Shown in pieces: positions 22,936-31,037 of a stretch of 37,146 nt of DNA. Under the pieces are notes generated by a model. It was not told the DNA's origin and did no database searches. It saw nothing but the letters and a program-made list of their open reading frames with translations. The DNA comes from a bacterium (GTDB taxonomy: Bacteria > Chloroflexota > Dormibacteria > UBA8260 > Bog-877). How positions within the stretch are numbered: position 1 is the first letter of the stretch; each line of letters begins with the position of its first letter. The DNA lies in assembly GCA_021817025.1 (NCBI GenBank), contig JAKAWF010000003.1, positions 1 through 37,146 on the forward strand, given 5' to 3'. The translations under genes and the position numbers were made by a program.

Positions 22936-23109
22936 GCAGCCGCTCTCGGCTGGCCCACAGCCTGGCCGTTGGGGCTGGCGGGCTCTCTCATCCGAGGCCG
23001 GTGCCGCGAACCCAGAAACCTGGGCGAGCCCGCTCCGGCCCGGGGCCGGGGGACAGTTTCCATTGGTGGACGAGCGGCGTTTCGGGGGGCAGTGGGCGGG
23101 GCTCGCCGG

Positions 23110-23748
23110 TCACTGGGTGAACGGATGCACCGGGGTGAGCGTGCGGACCTCGACGGGAGCAGCCAGGCGGGTGAACTCCTCGGCGTCGTGCCCACTCCCC
23201 ACCACGAAGCCGTAGTGCATTGGCACCGCCAGCTCGGGCGAGATCACCCGGGCCAGCCCGGCCGCCTCCCTGGCGTCCATGGTGTAGGTGCCCCCGATGG
23301 GGAGGAAGGCGACCTCGGTCCGGATCTGTTCCAGCTCCGGCAGGTGGTCGGTGTCGCCGGCGTGGTAGTAGGCGTGGCCGCCCAGGGTCAGCAGGTATCC
23401 CACCCAGCCGTTGGCCTTGGGGTGGGCCTCCAGTCGTTCCTCCACCACGTTGTAGGCAGGCACGGTCTCCAGATGCACGCCCGCCGCCTCCAGGACCTCG
23501 CCAGGGCCGACGGCGATGACCTCTCCTGAGAGCTCCTGAGCCACGTCTCGGGGCGCCACCACCACGGTCTTGGGTGTGCGCACCCGCTCGATGTCGTCGG
23601 GCGAGAGGTGGTCGAAGTGAGCGTGGGTGATCACGATCAGGTCAGCCGGCCCGGAGGTGGTCACCTCCCAGGGGTCGATGTAAACACTCAGCCCGTTTCC
23701 CTTCCAGAGGTAGGCGGACTGCTTGAACCAGGTGAACCCTTCGAGCAT
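23110..23748 (-). CDS. MBL-fold metal-dependent hydrolase (UPF0173-like)
   Basis: A 212-aa metallo-beta-lactamase-fold protein. The metal motif HAHFDHL (H-x-H-x-D-H) lies at about residues 42-48, with further ligands in YYHAGDTDHLPEL and the C-terminal PMHYGFV. It starts LEGFTWFKQSAYLW, as in UPF0173/YtkL-type hydrolases. The substrate is unknown. The start is ATG 23748 with GGAGGGG 6 nt upstream; a longer open frame runs upstream but overlaps the PH-like gene. It follows that gene by 70 bp in the same direction and may be co-transcribed. Confidence 0.88.
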   Translation of the reverse strand: MLEGFTWFKQSAYLWKGNGLSVYIDPWEVTTSGPADLIVITHAHFDHLSPDDIERVRTPKTVVVAPRDVAQELSGEVIAVGPGEVLEAAGVHLETVPAYNVVEERLEAHPKANGWVGYLLTLGGHAYYHAGDTDHLPELEQIRTEVAFLPIGGTYTMDAREAAGLARVISPELAVPMHYGFVVGSGHDAEEFTRLAAPVEVRTLTPVHPFTQ

Positions 23749-23818
23749 GGAAATCCCCTCCAGCGCTGCGGACGGCTGCGGGGCCCAGGATACCGCCGTG
23801 GTGCCGGTCAGCCAGCGC

Positions 23819-24184
23819 TCAGCCGCGGGAGTCGGCCGCCGCCTTGCTGATCTCCGCCACCGCGGCCTGCGGGTCCTGCACGTCCACCACCAGGGCACGG
23901 TAATGCTCATGCTCCAGGGAGATCTCGATCGCGTGCCCGGGGCGGTGCACATCCCAGAAAATCGATCCCTCGGAGTAGTGGAAGGACCCTGCCTGGATCA
24001 CTCCCGGGATCCTGGCCCCGCCCACCTTGATGCCGCCCGGTATCTCCGCCTGGGCATCCGCGACCGATCGGACGGCGGTGATGTCCGCGAGGGGGATGCT
24101 GAGGTGGCCGCGCAGCGCCCAGAGCTTGTCCGTCCCCTCGACGGTCAGCTCCAGCTTCCCGGCCGCGATGGTGTACTCGATCAC
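23819..24184 (-). CDS. Small PH-like domain protein, function unknown
   Basis: A 121-aa protein, beta-rich with a C-terminal helix (PQAAVAEISKAAADS), of the general PH-like shape. It has LWALRGHLSIPLADITAVRS, then GGARIPGVIQAG and FHYSEGSIFWDVHRPGHAIE. I recall related stand-alone proteins annotated only as hypothetical. The start is GTG 24184 with AAGGTGG about 4 nt upstream. An inverted repeat like the one at the ABC operon promoter lies 31-49 bp before the start and may control it. Confidence 0.7.
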   Translation of the reverse strand: MIEYTIAAGKLELTVEGTDKLWALRGHLSIPLADITAVRSVADAQAEIPGGIKVGGARIPGVIQAGSFHYSEGSIFWDVHRPGHAIEISLEHEHYRALVVDVQDPQAAVAEISKAAADSRG

Positions 24185-24214
24185 CGCGCCACCTTAGAAC
24201 TTTCACGCCCCCCC

Positions 24215-24233
24215 TGTCAACCGGCGCTTGACG
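24215..24233. promoter_or_regulatory. Inverted repeat TGTCAA-N7-TTGACG upstream of the PH-like gene
   Basis: TGTCAA (24215-24220), 7 bp, TTGACG (24228-24233). It has the same half-sites and spacing as the operator cluster at 26284-26302. On the minus strand TTGACA at 24220-24215 could also be a -35 box, but no good -10 follows. Confidence 0.4.
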
Positions 24234-24286
24234 GCGACAAGCCGACGCCCGCGGCCGACCCTGCCCCGAAGGTGGCCCTGAGCGGG

Positions 24287-25063
24287 TCACACCGCCCGCC
24301 GAACGATCCCCGCCAGCGCCACCACCAGGCACAGGAGCGCCAGGCCTGCGCCGCCTCCGATCGCGCGCCAGACCGCGAGCCCGCCCCAGCTCCCCGCCAT
24401 CAGCCCGCCGGCGTGGGAGATGATCGCGGTGGGAAGAGAGTCGCCCAGAGGAGACCAGAACCCGGGCATCACCATGAGCAGCAGGTAGCCGACGAAGGCC
24501 GCACCGCCGGCCGCAACTCCGCTGCGAAAGAGCGAGCTGGCCATCAGGGTGACGGCCAGGATGTCCAGCAGCAGCACCGCCAGCCCCAGGTTCAGCACCG
24601 CGAAGGGGCCCACCTTGACCGGATGGAAGAGCACGGCGATGTAGGTGAGGGCGGCCAGCGCGCCGACGACGAACGCGGCCAGGACGCAGAGGCCATGGCC
24701 GGTCACCTTGGCCAGCAGGTAAGCGAGTCGTGAGACCGGCCGGCAGAGGATGGTGTCCGCCACCCCCTGTGCCCGCTCGTCCGCGATGCTCCCCATCGCC
24801 AGCAGGATCACGGCCAGGGCGGGGATCTGGACGACGTTCTTCACATAGGCCGCCACGGCGTCGGCCGTGGTCTGCGGGGGGACGCTGATGGTGACCCCCG
24901 AGCCCGCCTGGCCGCGGACGAGATCCGGAAGGTAGTAGGTGAGTGCGACCGCGCCGAAGCCCGCCAGGGCGAAGACCGCCACCGCGATCAGCAGCCGGCC
25001 GGTGGCCGCGCTCTCGCGGATCTCCTTCCGAGCGAGCGGCGCGTAGCCGCTGAGCGCACTCAC
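24287..25063 (-). CDS. ABC-2 type transporter permease
   Basis: A 258-aa membrane protein with six predicted helices (for example LLIAVAVFALAGFGAVAL and LAVLLLDILAVTLMASSLF). It has a cytoplasmic segment SIADERAQGVADTILCRPVS, the D/E-R-x-x-G-x-x-(D/E)-x-x-L-x-x-P-V-S signature of ABC-2 permeases such as NosY. Its start, GTG 25063, overlaps the ATPase stop by 4 nt (GTGA). It forms an exporter with that ATPase; the substrate is unknown. Confidence 0.88.
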   Translation of the reverse strand: MSALSGYAPLARKEIRESAATGRLLIAVAVFALAGFGAVALTYYLPDLVRGQAGSGVTISVPPQTTADAVAAYVKNVVQIPALAVILLAMGSIADERAQGVADTILCRPVSRLAYLLAKVTGHGLCVLAAFVVGALAALTYIAVLFHPVKVGPFAVLNLGLAVLLLDILAVTLMASSLFRSGVAAGGAAFVGYLLLMVMPGFWSPLGDSLPTAIISHAGGLMAGSWGGLAVWRAIGGGAGLALLCLVVALAGIVRRAV

Positions 25064-25995
25064 TCGATCGCCCCGGCGCCGACCAGGCGCGCGAAGACAT
25101 CCTCCAGCGAGGGCAGCGCACGCTCGTAACGCAGGAGTGTGACCCCACTTCCCGCCACGATCACCGGCAGTTCCCGCTCCGCCCGGGCCAGGTCACTGGC
25201 CAACACCGTGATCCGTGCCCCCTCGAGTCGGACCTGGGCGACCCAGGGTTGGCGGCCGACGCGCGCGGCCAGCGGGTGGGCGTCGCCGGCCACCTCCACA
25301 TGGAAGACCGGCCGCGCGTACCGTGCCTTGATCGCGCCCGTCGAGCCCTGAGCGACCACGCTTCCGCAGGCGAGGATGGCGACCTCGTCGCAGACCTGAT
25401 CGATGTCGTCCAGGACGTGGGAGGAGAGGACCACCGTGGCCTCGGTCCGGAGCTCTCTGATCAGTCCCAGGACCTCCCGCCGTCCCAGGGGGTCCAGGCC
25501 GGTCACCGGCTCGTCCAGGACCACCACCGCGGGCCGATGGACCAGCGCCTGGGCAATCCCCAGGCGCTGGCGCATGCCGCCTGAGTAGCCGCCGATCCGG
25601 CGGCTGGCGACTTGGGTCAGACCAACTCGTTCGAGCATCGCCTCCGCCCGGGTTCGCAGCTCGGCCTTCGGGACGCCGCTCAGGGCGCCCGCGAAAAGGA
25701 GGTAGTCCCTGCCCGTCAGCCACCGCGGGAAGGCGATGGCCTGAGGCAGGTAGCCCAGCTGGCGTCGCACTCGGTCGGGCTCACGGGTGACCGAGGAGCC
25801 CGAGACCAGGGCGCTGCCCGAGGTGGGGCGGCCGAGGGTTGCCAGGATCCGGAACGCGGTGCTCTTGCCGGCGCCGTTCTGCCCCAGCAACCCGAAGATG
25901 GTCCCGGCCCGCACCGTCAGGGTCAGGTCGCGCAGGGCTTGGACCGGGCCGTACGTCTTGGCGAGGTGCTGGCACAGGACGGCCTCCTCGCTCAA
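25060..25995 (-). CDS. ABC transporter ATP-binding protein
   Basis: A 311-aa ATPase. Walker A is GLLGQNGAGKST (about residues 34-45), the Q-loop is LGYLPQ, the signature is YSGGMRQRLGIA and Walker B is VVVLDEPVTGLDPLG; the H-loop is VLSSHVLDDI. A C-terminal extension (about 215-311) follows, as in CcmA/NatA-type drug or antibiotic exporters. The start is TTG 25995, overlapping the previous stop as TTGA. It is the second gene of the PLDc_N-ATPase-permease operon. Confidence 0.93.
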   Translation of the reverse strand: MSEEAVLCQHLAKTYGPVQALRDLTLTVRAGTIFGLLGQNGAGKSTAFRILATLGRPTSGSALVSGSSVTREPDRVRRQLGYLPQAIAFPRWLTGRDYLLFAGALSGVPKAELRTRAEAMLERVGLTQVASRRIGGYSGGMRQRLGIAQALVHRPAVVVLDEPVTGLDPLGRREVLGLIRELRTEATVVLSSHVLDDIDQVCDEVAILACGSVVAQGSTGAIKARYARPVFHVEVAGDAHPLAARVGRQPWVAQVRLEGARITVLASDLARAERELPVIVAGSGVTLLRYERALPSLEDVFARLVGAGAIE

Positions 25996-26225
25996 GACTC
26001 ACGCCGCCCGAGCAGCAGATAAGCCATTGGGCCAAGCCCCCCGACGAGGATGATCAGGAGGGCCCAGGGCCACTTGCGGCCGCCCGCCACCCGCTCCCGC
26101 CGAGCCAGGTCGACCAGGCAGTAGGCCAGCAGTGCCAGCTCGATCACGACCACCGGCGCGAGGACGGCCGGGTTGAGACGCGGGCCCGGCCCGGATGCTG
26201 CCAGGAGCAGGGCGCGGAGCGACAT
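25992..26225 (-). CDS. Small membrane protein with PLDc_N domain
   Basis: A 77-aa protein with two helices (VLAPVVVIELALLAYCLVDL and WPWALLIILVGGLGPMAYLL) ending LGRRES. This is the PLDc_N pattern: an acidic residue and Tyr in the first helix, then K-W-x-W-x-L-I-I-L-x-G-x-x-x-P-x-x-Y-L. The start is ATG 26225 with AAGGAG 6-7 nt upstream. It is the first gene of the ABC operon and probably an accessory membrane subunit. Confidence 0.85.
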   Translation of the reverse strand: MSLRALLLAASGPGPRLNPAVLAPVVVIELALLAYCLVDLARRERVAGGRKWPWALLIILVGGLGPMAYLLLGRRES

Positions 26226-26277
26226 GACTGTCTCCTTGTTGGGGGCGGAGGACGCGGACTGGGCCGTCACCGGCGAC

Positions 26278-26316
26278 GGACGCTGTCAAGATACTGTTGA
26301 CACAGGACGCTGTCAA
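26278..26316 (-). promoter_or_regulatory. Promoter and operator cluster of the ABC operon
   Basis: On the minus strand, TTGACA (26316-26311), 17 nt, TATCTT (26293-26288) is a strong sigma-70-like promoter. Overlaid on it are two direct copies of GGACGCTGTCAA (26278-26289 and 26305-26316) and an opposed TTGACA (26297-26302). These form the inverted repeats TGTCAA-N7-TTGACA and GTTGACA-N8-TGTCAAC. The half-sites cover the -35, spacer and -10, as expected for repression. The divergent HTH protein is the obvious candidate regulator (inference). Confidence 0.65.
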
Positions 26317-26373
26317 CCGGGAGTTGCTACCGTGCATGGAGTGGGTGAAGAGTCCGCCTCGCACCGGGGATCC

Positions 26374-26988
26374 ATGCCGGACGAGGAGGTCCTCGCCGAG
26401 CTCTTGGCGCGGAACGCCGAGGTGGCGGTCACCGCCCTTCGCCAGGGGGGGCGGCGGGATCCGGGCGGCCGTTCCAGGCTGGCGGCACTGGCGGTGGGGA
26501 GAACCCTGGAGGAGGTGGCGGCCGACGTCCTGCGGGCCTTCGTCAGCGGTGCCAGGGCGGCCGGCCACACGTGGCAGGAGATCGGTGACGTGCTTCGCAT
26601 CAGCCGCCAGGCGGCGCAGCAGCGGTTCGGCGATGGCGCCAGGGAGGGTGCACGGGTGGACGGGAACGAGGATGTCGTCCTGGGGGGGCGGGCCCTGAGC
26701 GTGGTCGAACGGTGGCGCAAAGGTGAGTTGGGCGATCTTCGCGCCGAATTCGACGACCTCCTGACCGAGGTGCTGACAGAGCAGCAGCTGGCAGACGCCT
26801 GGGCGCAGGTCGAAGTGATGGTGGGGTCGCTGACGGCGACCGGAAGGCCGACGCTTACCCACCGGGGTCCCCACCGGGTGGTCGACGTGCCGCTCGCCTT
26901 CGACCGAGGACCGATGAAGGCAAGGGTGACCTTCGACAGCGGGGCCAGGGTGTCCGGTCTCTTCGTGCTCTACCCCGACGTCCCCTGA
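26374..26988 (+). CDS. HTH protein with C-terminal DUF3887-like domain
   Basis: A 204-aa protein. Residues about 40-95 contain a helix-turn-helix: GHTWQEIGDVLRISRQAAQQ. The C-terminal roughly 95 residues resemble DUF3887 (VVERWRKGELGDLRAEFDDL, AWAQVEVMVGSLT, VDVPLAFDRGPMKARVTFDS), a small ligand-binding-like alpha+beta domain. ATG 26374 has GGGG 7 nt upstream; GTG 26332 or 26341 in the same frame are alternatives. It is divergent from the ABC operon and separated from it by the operator cluster, so it is a likely sensor-regulator of the transporter. Confidence 0.7.
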   Translation: MPDEEVLAELLARNAEVAVTALRQGGRRDPGGRSRLAALAVGRTLEEVAADVLRAFVSGARAAGHTWQEIGDVLRISRQAAQQRFGDGAREGARVDGNEDVVLGGRALSVVERWRKGELGDLRAEFDDLLTEVLTEQQLADAWAQVEVMVGSLTATGRPTLTHRGPHRVVDVPLAFDRGPMKARVTFDSGARVSGLFVLYPDVP

Positions 26989-27016
26989 GCGGCCGAGGGA
27001 TCCTGTCGGGGCTCCC

Positions 27017-28651
27017 TCAGTGTCCGATGGCGAGTTGGCCGATCTTGACCGCCAGCAGCACCACCGCCACCACCAGGTAGCCGCGCAGGGCGAACATCCC
27101 GATGCGCTGGCCGCGGGACCACACCGGAGGCTTGAGTTCAGACAGTGGCGGCATCCGCCACACGTGGCGGTCCCCGGTCACGGTTCGCTGCCGCTCGGTG
27201 TCGGCGCCGCGGCGCCGCCGTGAGGCCAGCCCCATCCAACTGAGCCCCAGCGCTCCCACGGCCACCACGGCCCCGGTGAAGAGCCCGAGCGGGATGTTGG
27301 GGAAGACGGTGGTGACGGTGAGGATCAGGGACAGCAGCACCAGCACCGACACGATCAGGGTGGCGACCACGTTCTGGCGGGTCGTGTTCACCCACGGGCC
27401 CAGCACCTCGGCGTCGTTGCACAGCAGCAGCAGGAACACGATCGCCGACGGCAGCAGCACCCCGGCCAGCACCTGCACCCCGGTCGTCATCAGCCCCAGC
27501 GGAGCGCCCGGGATGAGCACGATCCCGGCCGCCACAGCGATCAGGGCCGCGAAGGAGAGGTAGAAGCCCTTGGCGTCGCGGACTCCGCGGTGGAGCGAGT
27601 GCTTGAGCCCGAAGACATCGGAGAGGGCGTACGAGGTCGCCAGGGTCACCGCCGAGGCGCCGATCACGGAGGCGTTGACCAGGATCACGGCGAAGATAGC
27701 CCCCGACGCCGACCCCGAGCGGCGGCTCAACCCCTCCGCCACGGTCAGGCCCGAGCCGAACTGGCCGGCGAGGCTGCTGTGGGAGAAGGCGAAGGCGGTC
27801 GCCACCATCAGGGCCCCGGCGCCGGCGGTGGTGAGCACCGCTCCGATGGCGGTGTCGGCGAACTCGTACTTGAGCCAGCGCGTGGTGATGCGCTTGTCGA
27901 TCACGTTGGACTGCTGGAAGAAGAGCTGCCAGGGGGCGATGGTGGTGCCGACCACCGCGATGATGAACAGCACGGACGTGGAGTTGAAGCCACCCTTGAC
28001 ACCGGGATGGATGATCCCGGTCACGACCCGGCCCACGGCGGGGTGGGAGAGCGCCGCCAGGGGGAACATCAGCAGGCTGGTGACGATGAAGACGAACATG
28101 AAGCGCTCCCAGCGCTGGAAGCTGCCGGTGGCGACCATCGCCAGCAACCCCACGGCCACGATCGGGACCGAGGCCAACGGGGTGATCCCGAAATAGCGCA
28201 GGCCGAGGTTGACCCCGATGAACTCCGTCACCAGGGTCAGGAAGTTGAGCAAGAACAGATCGCCCACCGAGAACGCCGCCCAGAAGTTCCCGAAACGCTC
28301 CTTGATCAGGCGGGCATGGCCCACCCCGGTCACCGCGCCCAGCCGGACCACCATCTCCTGGGCCACGATCAGGGTCGGGATCAGCAGCACCAGCACCCAC
28401 AGCAGGCTGTTCCCGTAGTTCTGGCCGGCCTGGGCGTAGGTGGCGACCCCGCCGGCGTCGTTGTCCCCCACCATCACGATCAGGCCCGGCCCCATGATCG
28501 CGGCCAGGGTCAGCAGCCGCCGGGAGAGGGGCCGCGGCCGCTCCGAGTCCCACTTGGGAATGGTGCCGAGGGCGCCCCGGATCTCGCCCTCGTGGGCGGG
28601 GTCCAGCACCGCCGAGCGCGGGGGCGCGGCGGGTTGCAGCTCCTCTGGCAT
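27017..28651 (-). CDS. NRAMP-related divalent metal transporter (NRMT-like, probable Mg)
   Basis: A 544-aa membrane protein with 11-12 helices and overall NRAMP/SLC11 sequence. A hydrophilic N-terminal 45 residues precede TM1, LAAIMGPGLIVMVGDNDAGG. Where NRAMPs have DPGN, this has DNDAGG (about residues 63-68). In TM6 the conserved A-x-x-M-P-H is replaced by TIAPWQLFFQQSN, losing the metal-coordinating Met that selects transition metals. The NRAMP-related magnesium transporters (NRMT) also deviate at these sites; that is family knowledge. The neighbour is a PRC-MgtE_N-CBS protein, which also points to magnesium. The start is ATG 28651 with AGGAGG 7-8 nt upstream. The 290-bp divergent region is hairpin-rich and might be regulatory. 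Confidence 0.8.
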   Translation of the reverse strand: MPEELQPAAPPRSAVLDPAHEGEIRGALGTIPKWDSERPRPLSRRLLTLAAIMGPGLIVMVGDNDAGGVATYAQAGQNYGNSLLWVLVLLIPTLIVAQEMVVRLGAVTGVGHARLIKERFGNFWAAFSVGDLFLLNFLTLVTEFIGVNLGLRYFGITPLASVPIVAVGLLAMVATGSFQRWERFMFVFIVTSLLMFPLAALSHPAVGRVVTGIIHPGVKGGFNSTSVLFIIAVVGTTIAPWQLFFQQSNVIDKRITTRWLKYEFADTAIGAVLTTAGAGALMVATAFAFSHSSLAGQFGSGLTVAEGLSRRSGSASGAIFAVILVNASVIGASAVTLATSYALSDVFGLKHSLHRGVRDAKGFYLSFAALIAVAAGIVLIPGAPLGLMTTGVQVLAGVLLPSAIVFLLLLCNDAEVLGPWVNTTRQNVVATLIVSVLVLLSLILTVTTVFPNIPLGLFTGAVVAVGALGLSWMGLASRRRRGADTERQRTVTGDRHVWRMPPLSELKPPVWSRGQRIGMFALRGYLVVAVVLLAVKIGQLAIGH

Positions 28652-28941
28652 CGCGAGACCTCCTGACGTGGCTCCAACTCGGGCTCTGTGCGGAGCGCAC
28701 GCCAGGAGGCTGCCGGGGGCTGGGCTAGTGGCTCACGGCGTGCGCGAGGGAATGGCTACTTGGCGGTTTACTGGAACCGTCCATGCTCACCTCCATGCCT
28801 CGCTGATCAATACCAGGCCATCCCTGAAGAAGAGGTTAAGGCCGGTATCACTAAGGGCGCCTGAGCGCACCGATATGCTACCAGGGTGACATTCAGCCCA
28901 GATCCCCCGGACGGGGCCACGCAACAGCCCGGCCCGTAGCC
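28652..28941. other. Divergent intergenic region with stem-loops between NRAMP-like and MgtE_N genes
   Basis: A gene-free stretch of 290 bp. GCGCACGCC (28695-28703) pairs with GGCGTGCGC (28737-28745). A second arm set brings GCGAGG and ATGG (minus strand, around 28803 and 28796) to CCAT and CCTCGC (around 28753 and 28748), enclosing CGGTT-N6-AACCG. Overlapping -10-like boxes TATGCT (plus, 28874-28879) and TAGCAT (minus, 28880-28875) lie to the right. The leftward leader of about 220 nt could be a folded regulatory leader. I compared it with the M-box (ykoK) and yybP-ykoY cores by eye and did not find a convincing match. Confidence 0.35.
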
Positions 28942-30255
28942 GTGCCCCCACCCACCCCGGGCGTCTCCCCGCAGCTGCGCCGCCGCCGCCGCCTGCTCGC
29001 GACCAGGGCCGTCCGGGCCTCTCTGATACCGCTGTCCAAACTGAGGTCAGCATCCCCGACCGACCAGGATGGGCGCGGTGCGGGCCGGCTGTCTGACGTG
29101 GTGGTGCGCTGGAACGGCAGTGATCCATACCCACTGGTGACGGGGATCGTGCTCCAGATCGGAGACCGTCAGGTCTTCCAGCCGGTGGCCAGCATCGTGC
29201 GTCTGGACGCGCACGGGGTGGTGGTGCGGAACCTGGGATCGGAGGCCAGTGGCTTCAGCCGCCGCGAAGGTGAACTGCGGCTGGTGTCGGACGTTCTGGG
29301 ACGCCAGCTGGTCGACGTGGATGGGGTCAAGGTGCTGCGGGCGGAAGACCTCTTCCTGGCGCCGGTGCTCGGGCGCATGAGGTTGGTCGCGGTCGCCGGC
29401 GAGTCCCGTTCATGGCGGGGGCGGCTGCTCCTGCCGGGCCGGCCGGACCGGGAGCGCCTGGTCGACTGGTCCGCGGTCCATCCCTTTGGGGAGCCCGGGT
29501 CGGAGCTGCGCCTGCAGGTGCCGCACGAGGGCCTGCGGCGCTTGCATCCGGGGGAGCTGGCGGACCTGCTGGAGGAGCTGGACCAGCCCGCTCGCGACGA
29601 GCTGACCACCGCCCTGGACCCCGGCGCCGTGGCCGACGCTCTGGAGGAGATGGAACCTGAACGGATCGAGGACATCCTGCGTGATGCGCCTCCCCGCCGA
29701 GCGGCGGAGTTGGTGGCGGCGATGGAGCCCGACGAGGCGGTGGATGTCCTCCGAGACATGGAGCGGGCGGAGGCCGATGCCATCCTCGCTCACCTGGCGC
29801 CTGAGGTGGCGCGCCCGCTGACCGATCTCCTGGGCTACCCCGAGACCATGGCCGGCGGCTTCATGACCACCACTTTGGCCAAGGCTGTTCCCGCCGAGAC
29901 CGTGGGCCAGGTGCGCCAGCATCTGTTGGCCATGAAGGAGCATCGGGCGGACATCGACTCGGTCGCCGTGCTTGACGAGCAGGGGCGGCTGCTGGCCGAC
30001 ATCCCCCTCTTCGATCTGCTGGCGGCTTCCGATGAGACTTTGATGTCAGAGCTCCTCGGGGACACCACGCCGGTCACAATTCATCCTGAGGCCTTCCTGG
30101 ACGAGGTCGTCGACCGACTGACCGAGGCTCGCTCCTCGTCGGTGGTCGTGGTGGATCCCGACCGCAGGCCGATGGGCCGGGTGCTTGCGGACGACGTCAT
30201 CGACGCCCTCAAGGAGGGGGGCCTGCGCCTCAAGCTACCCTGGTTGTTCCACTGA
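28942..30255 (+). CDS. PRC-barrel / MgtE_N / CBS protein, soluble magnesium sensor-like
   Basis: A 437-aa protein without transmembrane helices. Residues about 45-205 hold two PRC-barrel-like units (RLSDVVVRWNGSDPYPLVTG; GRQLVDVDGVKVLRAEDLFL). About 215-320 is an MgtE N domain: LHPGELADLLEELDQPARDE, then VADALEEMEPERIEDILRDA, with the repeated acidic helices that sense Mg in MgtE. About 320-420 is a CBS pair, with the MgtE-like GFMTT at the junction. The MgtE membrane pore is absent. It probably senses Mg and acts on a partner; the divergent NRAMP-like transporter is the natural candidate. GTG 28942 is used; no Shine-Dalgarno is evident. Confidence 0.85.
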   Translation: MPPPTPGVSPQLRRRRRLLATRAVRASLIPLSKLRSASPTDQDGRGAGRLSDVVVRWNGSDPYPLVTGIVLQIGDRQVFQPVASIVRLDAHGVVVRNLGSEASGFSRREGELRLVSDVLGRQLVDVDGVKVLRAEDLFLAPVLGRMRLVAVAGESRSWRGRLLLPGRPDRERLVDWSAVHPFGEPGSELRLQVPHEGLRRLHPGELADLLEELDQPARDELTTALDPGAVADALEEMEPERIEDILRDAPPRRAAELVAAMEPDEAVDVLRDMERAEADAILAHLAPEVARPLTDLLGYPETMAGGFMTTTLAKAVPAETVGQVRQHLLAMKEHRADIDSVAVLDEQGRLLADIPLFDLLAASDETLMSELLGDTTPVTIHPEAFLDEVVDRLTEARSSSVVVVDPDRRPMGRVLADDVIDALKEGGLRLKLPWLFH

Positions 30256-30325
30256 TCGCGAGACCTCGTCGCCGCCCGGCTCTGAACCGCGGGCCTTGCC
30301 GTCCCGTATCCTGGGTCGACCAGCC

Positions 30326-31033
30326 ATGAGTGAGGCATCGTTGTCGGACTTCGAGCGCGCTCTGGTGATCGTGGCCCACCCGGACGACGCCGAGTTCGGC
30401 TGCGCCGGCACGGTCGCGCTCTGGGCCGCTGCGGGGGTCGCCGTGACCTACGTCATCTGCACCGACGGCGCTCAGGGGTCGGCCGACCCCACCCTCGAAG
30501 CCTGGGAGCTGGCCGGAATCCGGCAGCGCGAGCAGCGGGCCGCGGCCGGGGTGCTGGGGGTCGAGCGTGTCGAGTTCCTCGGCCATCCGGACGGAGGGCT
30601 GGTCGCTGACACCGCGTTGCGGCGGGAGCTGACCCGGGCCGTCCGGCAGTTCAAACCAGACCTGGTGGTCTGTCAGAACGCGGTCCGGCACTACGCCAAT
30701 CTGGGGGGCAACCACCCCGACCACCTGGCCGCTGGCCAGGGTGCCATCGAGGCTATCTACCCCTTCGCCCGCAACCGCTACGCCTTCCCGGAGCTGTTGG
30801 CGGAGGGGCTGGAGCCCCACACGGTGCGCGAGGTGTGGGTCACCGGGACCGAGAACCCGGACCACTTCGTCGATGTGAGCGCCACTCTGGAGCCCAAGCT
30901 GGAAGCGCTGCGATGTCACCGGAGCCAGCAGAAGGACGATCCCGGGGAGCGGGTCTCGGCCCGGCTGGCGGAGGCTGGCAAGCCCCATGGCATGGCCTAC
31001 GCCGAGTCGTTCCGCCGGGTCCGGAACAGGTAG
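30326..31033 (+). CDS. PIG-L (LmbE-like) deacetylase
   Basis: A 235-aa zinc deacetylase of the GlcNAc-PI de-N-acetylase family. The metal and catalytic motif is VAHPDDAEFG (H-P-D-D, residues about 17-20), with the downstream NHPDH providing another His. Family members remove N-acetyl groups from sugars or thiol conjugates (MshB, BshB) or antibiotic precursors. Nothing nearby shows which. ATG 30326 is preceded by TATCCT 13 nt upstream and no Shine-Dalgarno, so a short leader is expected. It is followed 4 bp later by the dehydrogenase-family gene, so it is probably co-transcribed. Confidence 0.88.
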   Translation: MSEASLSDFERALVIVAHPDDAEFGCAGTVALWAAAGVAVTYVICTDGAQGSADPTLEAWELAGIRQREQRAAAGVLGVERVEFLGHPDGGLVADTALRRELTRAVRQFKPDLVVCQNAVRHYANLGGNHPDHLAAGQGAIEAIYPFARNRYAFPELLAEGLEPHTVREVWVTGTENPDHFVDVSATLEPKLEALRCHRSQQKDDPGERVSARLAEAGKPHGMAYAESFRRVRNR

Positions 31034-31037
31034 GGGC

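Noticed and set aside
23907..25148. 413-aa minus-strand frame overlapping the ABC permease
   Set aside because: It is in a shifted frame relative to the permease and ATPase, which have unmistakable motifs.
28652..28941. M-box (ykoK) or yybP-ykoY riboswitch
   Set aside because: The context is suggestive and short GGTGAG-like pieces occur, but the conserved core could not be laid out. It is kept only as an unspecified structured region.
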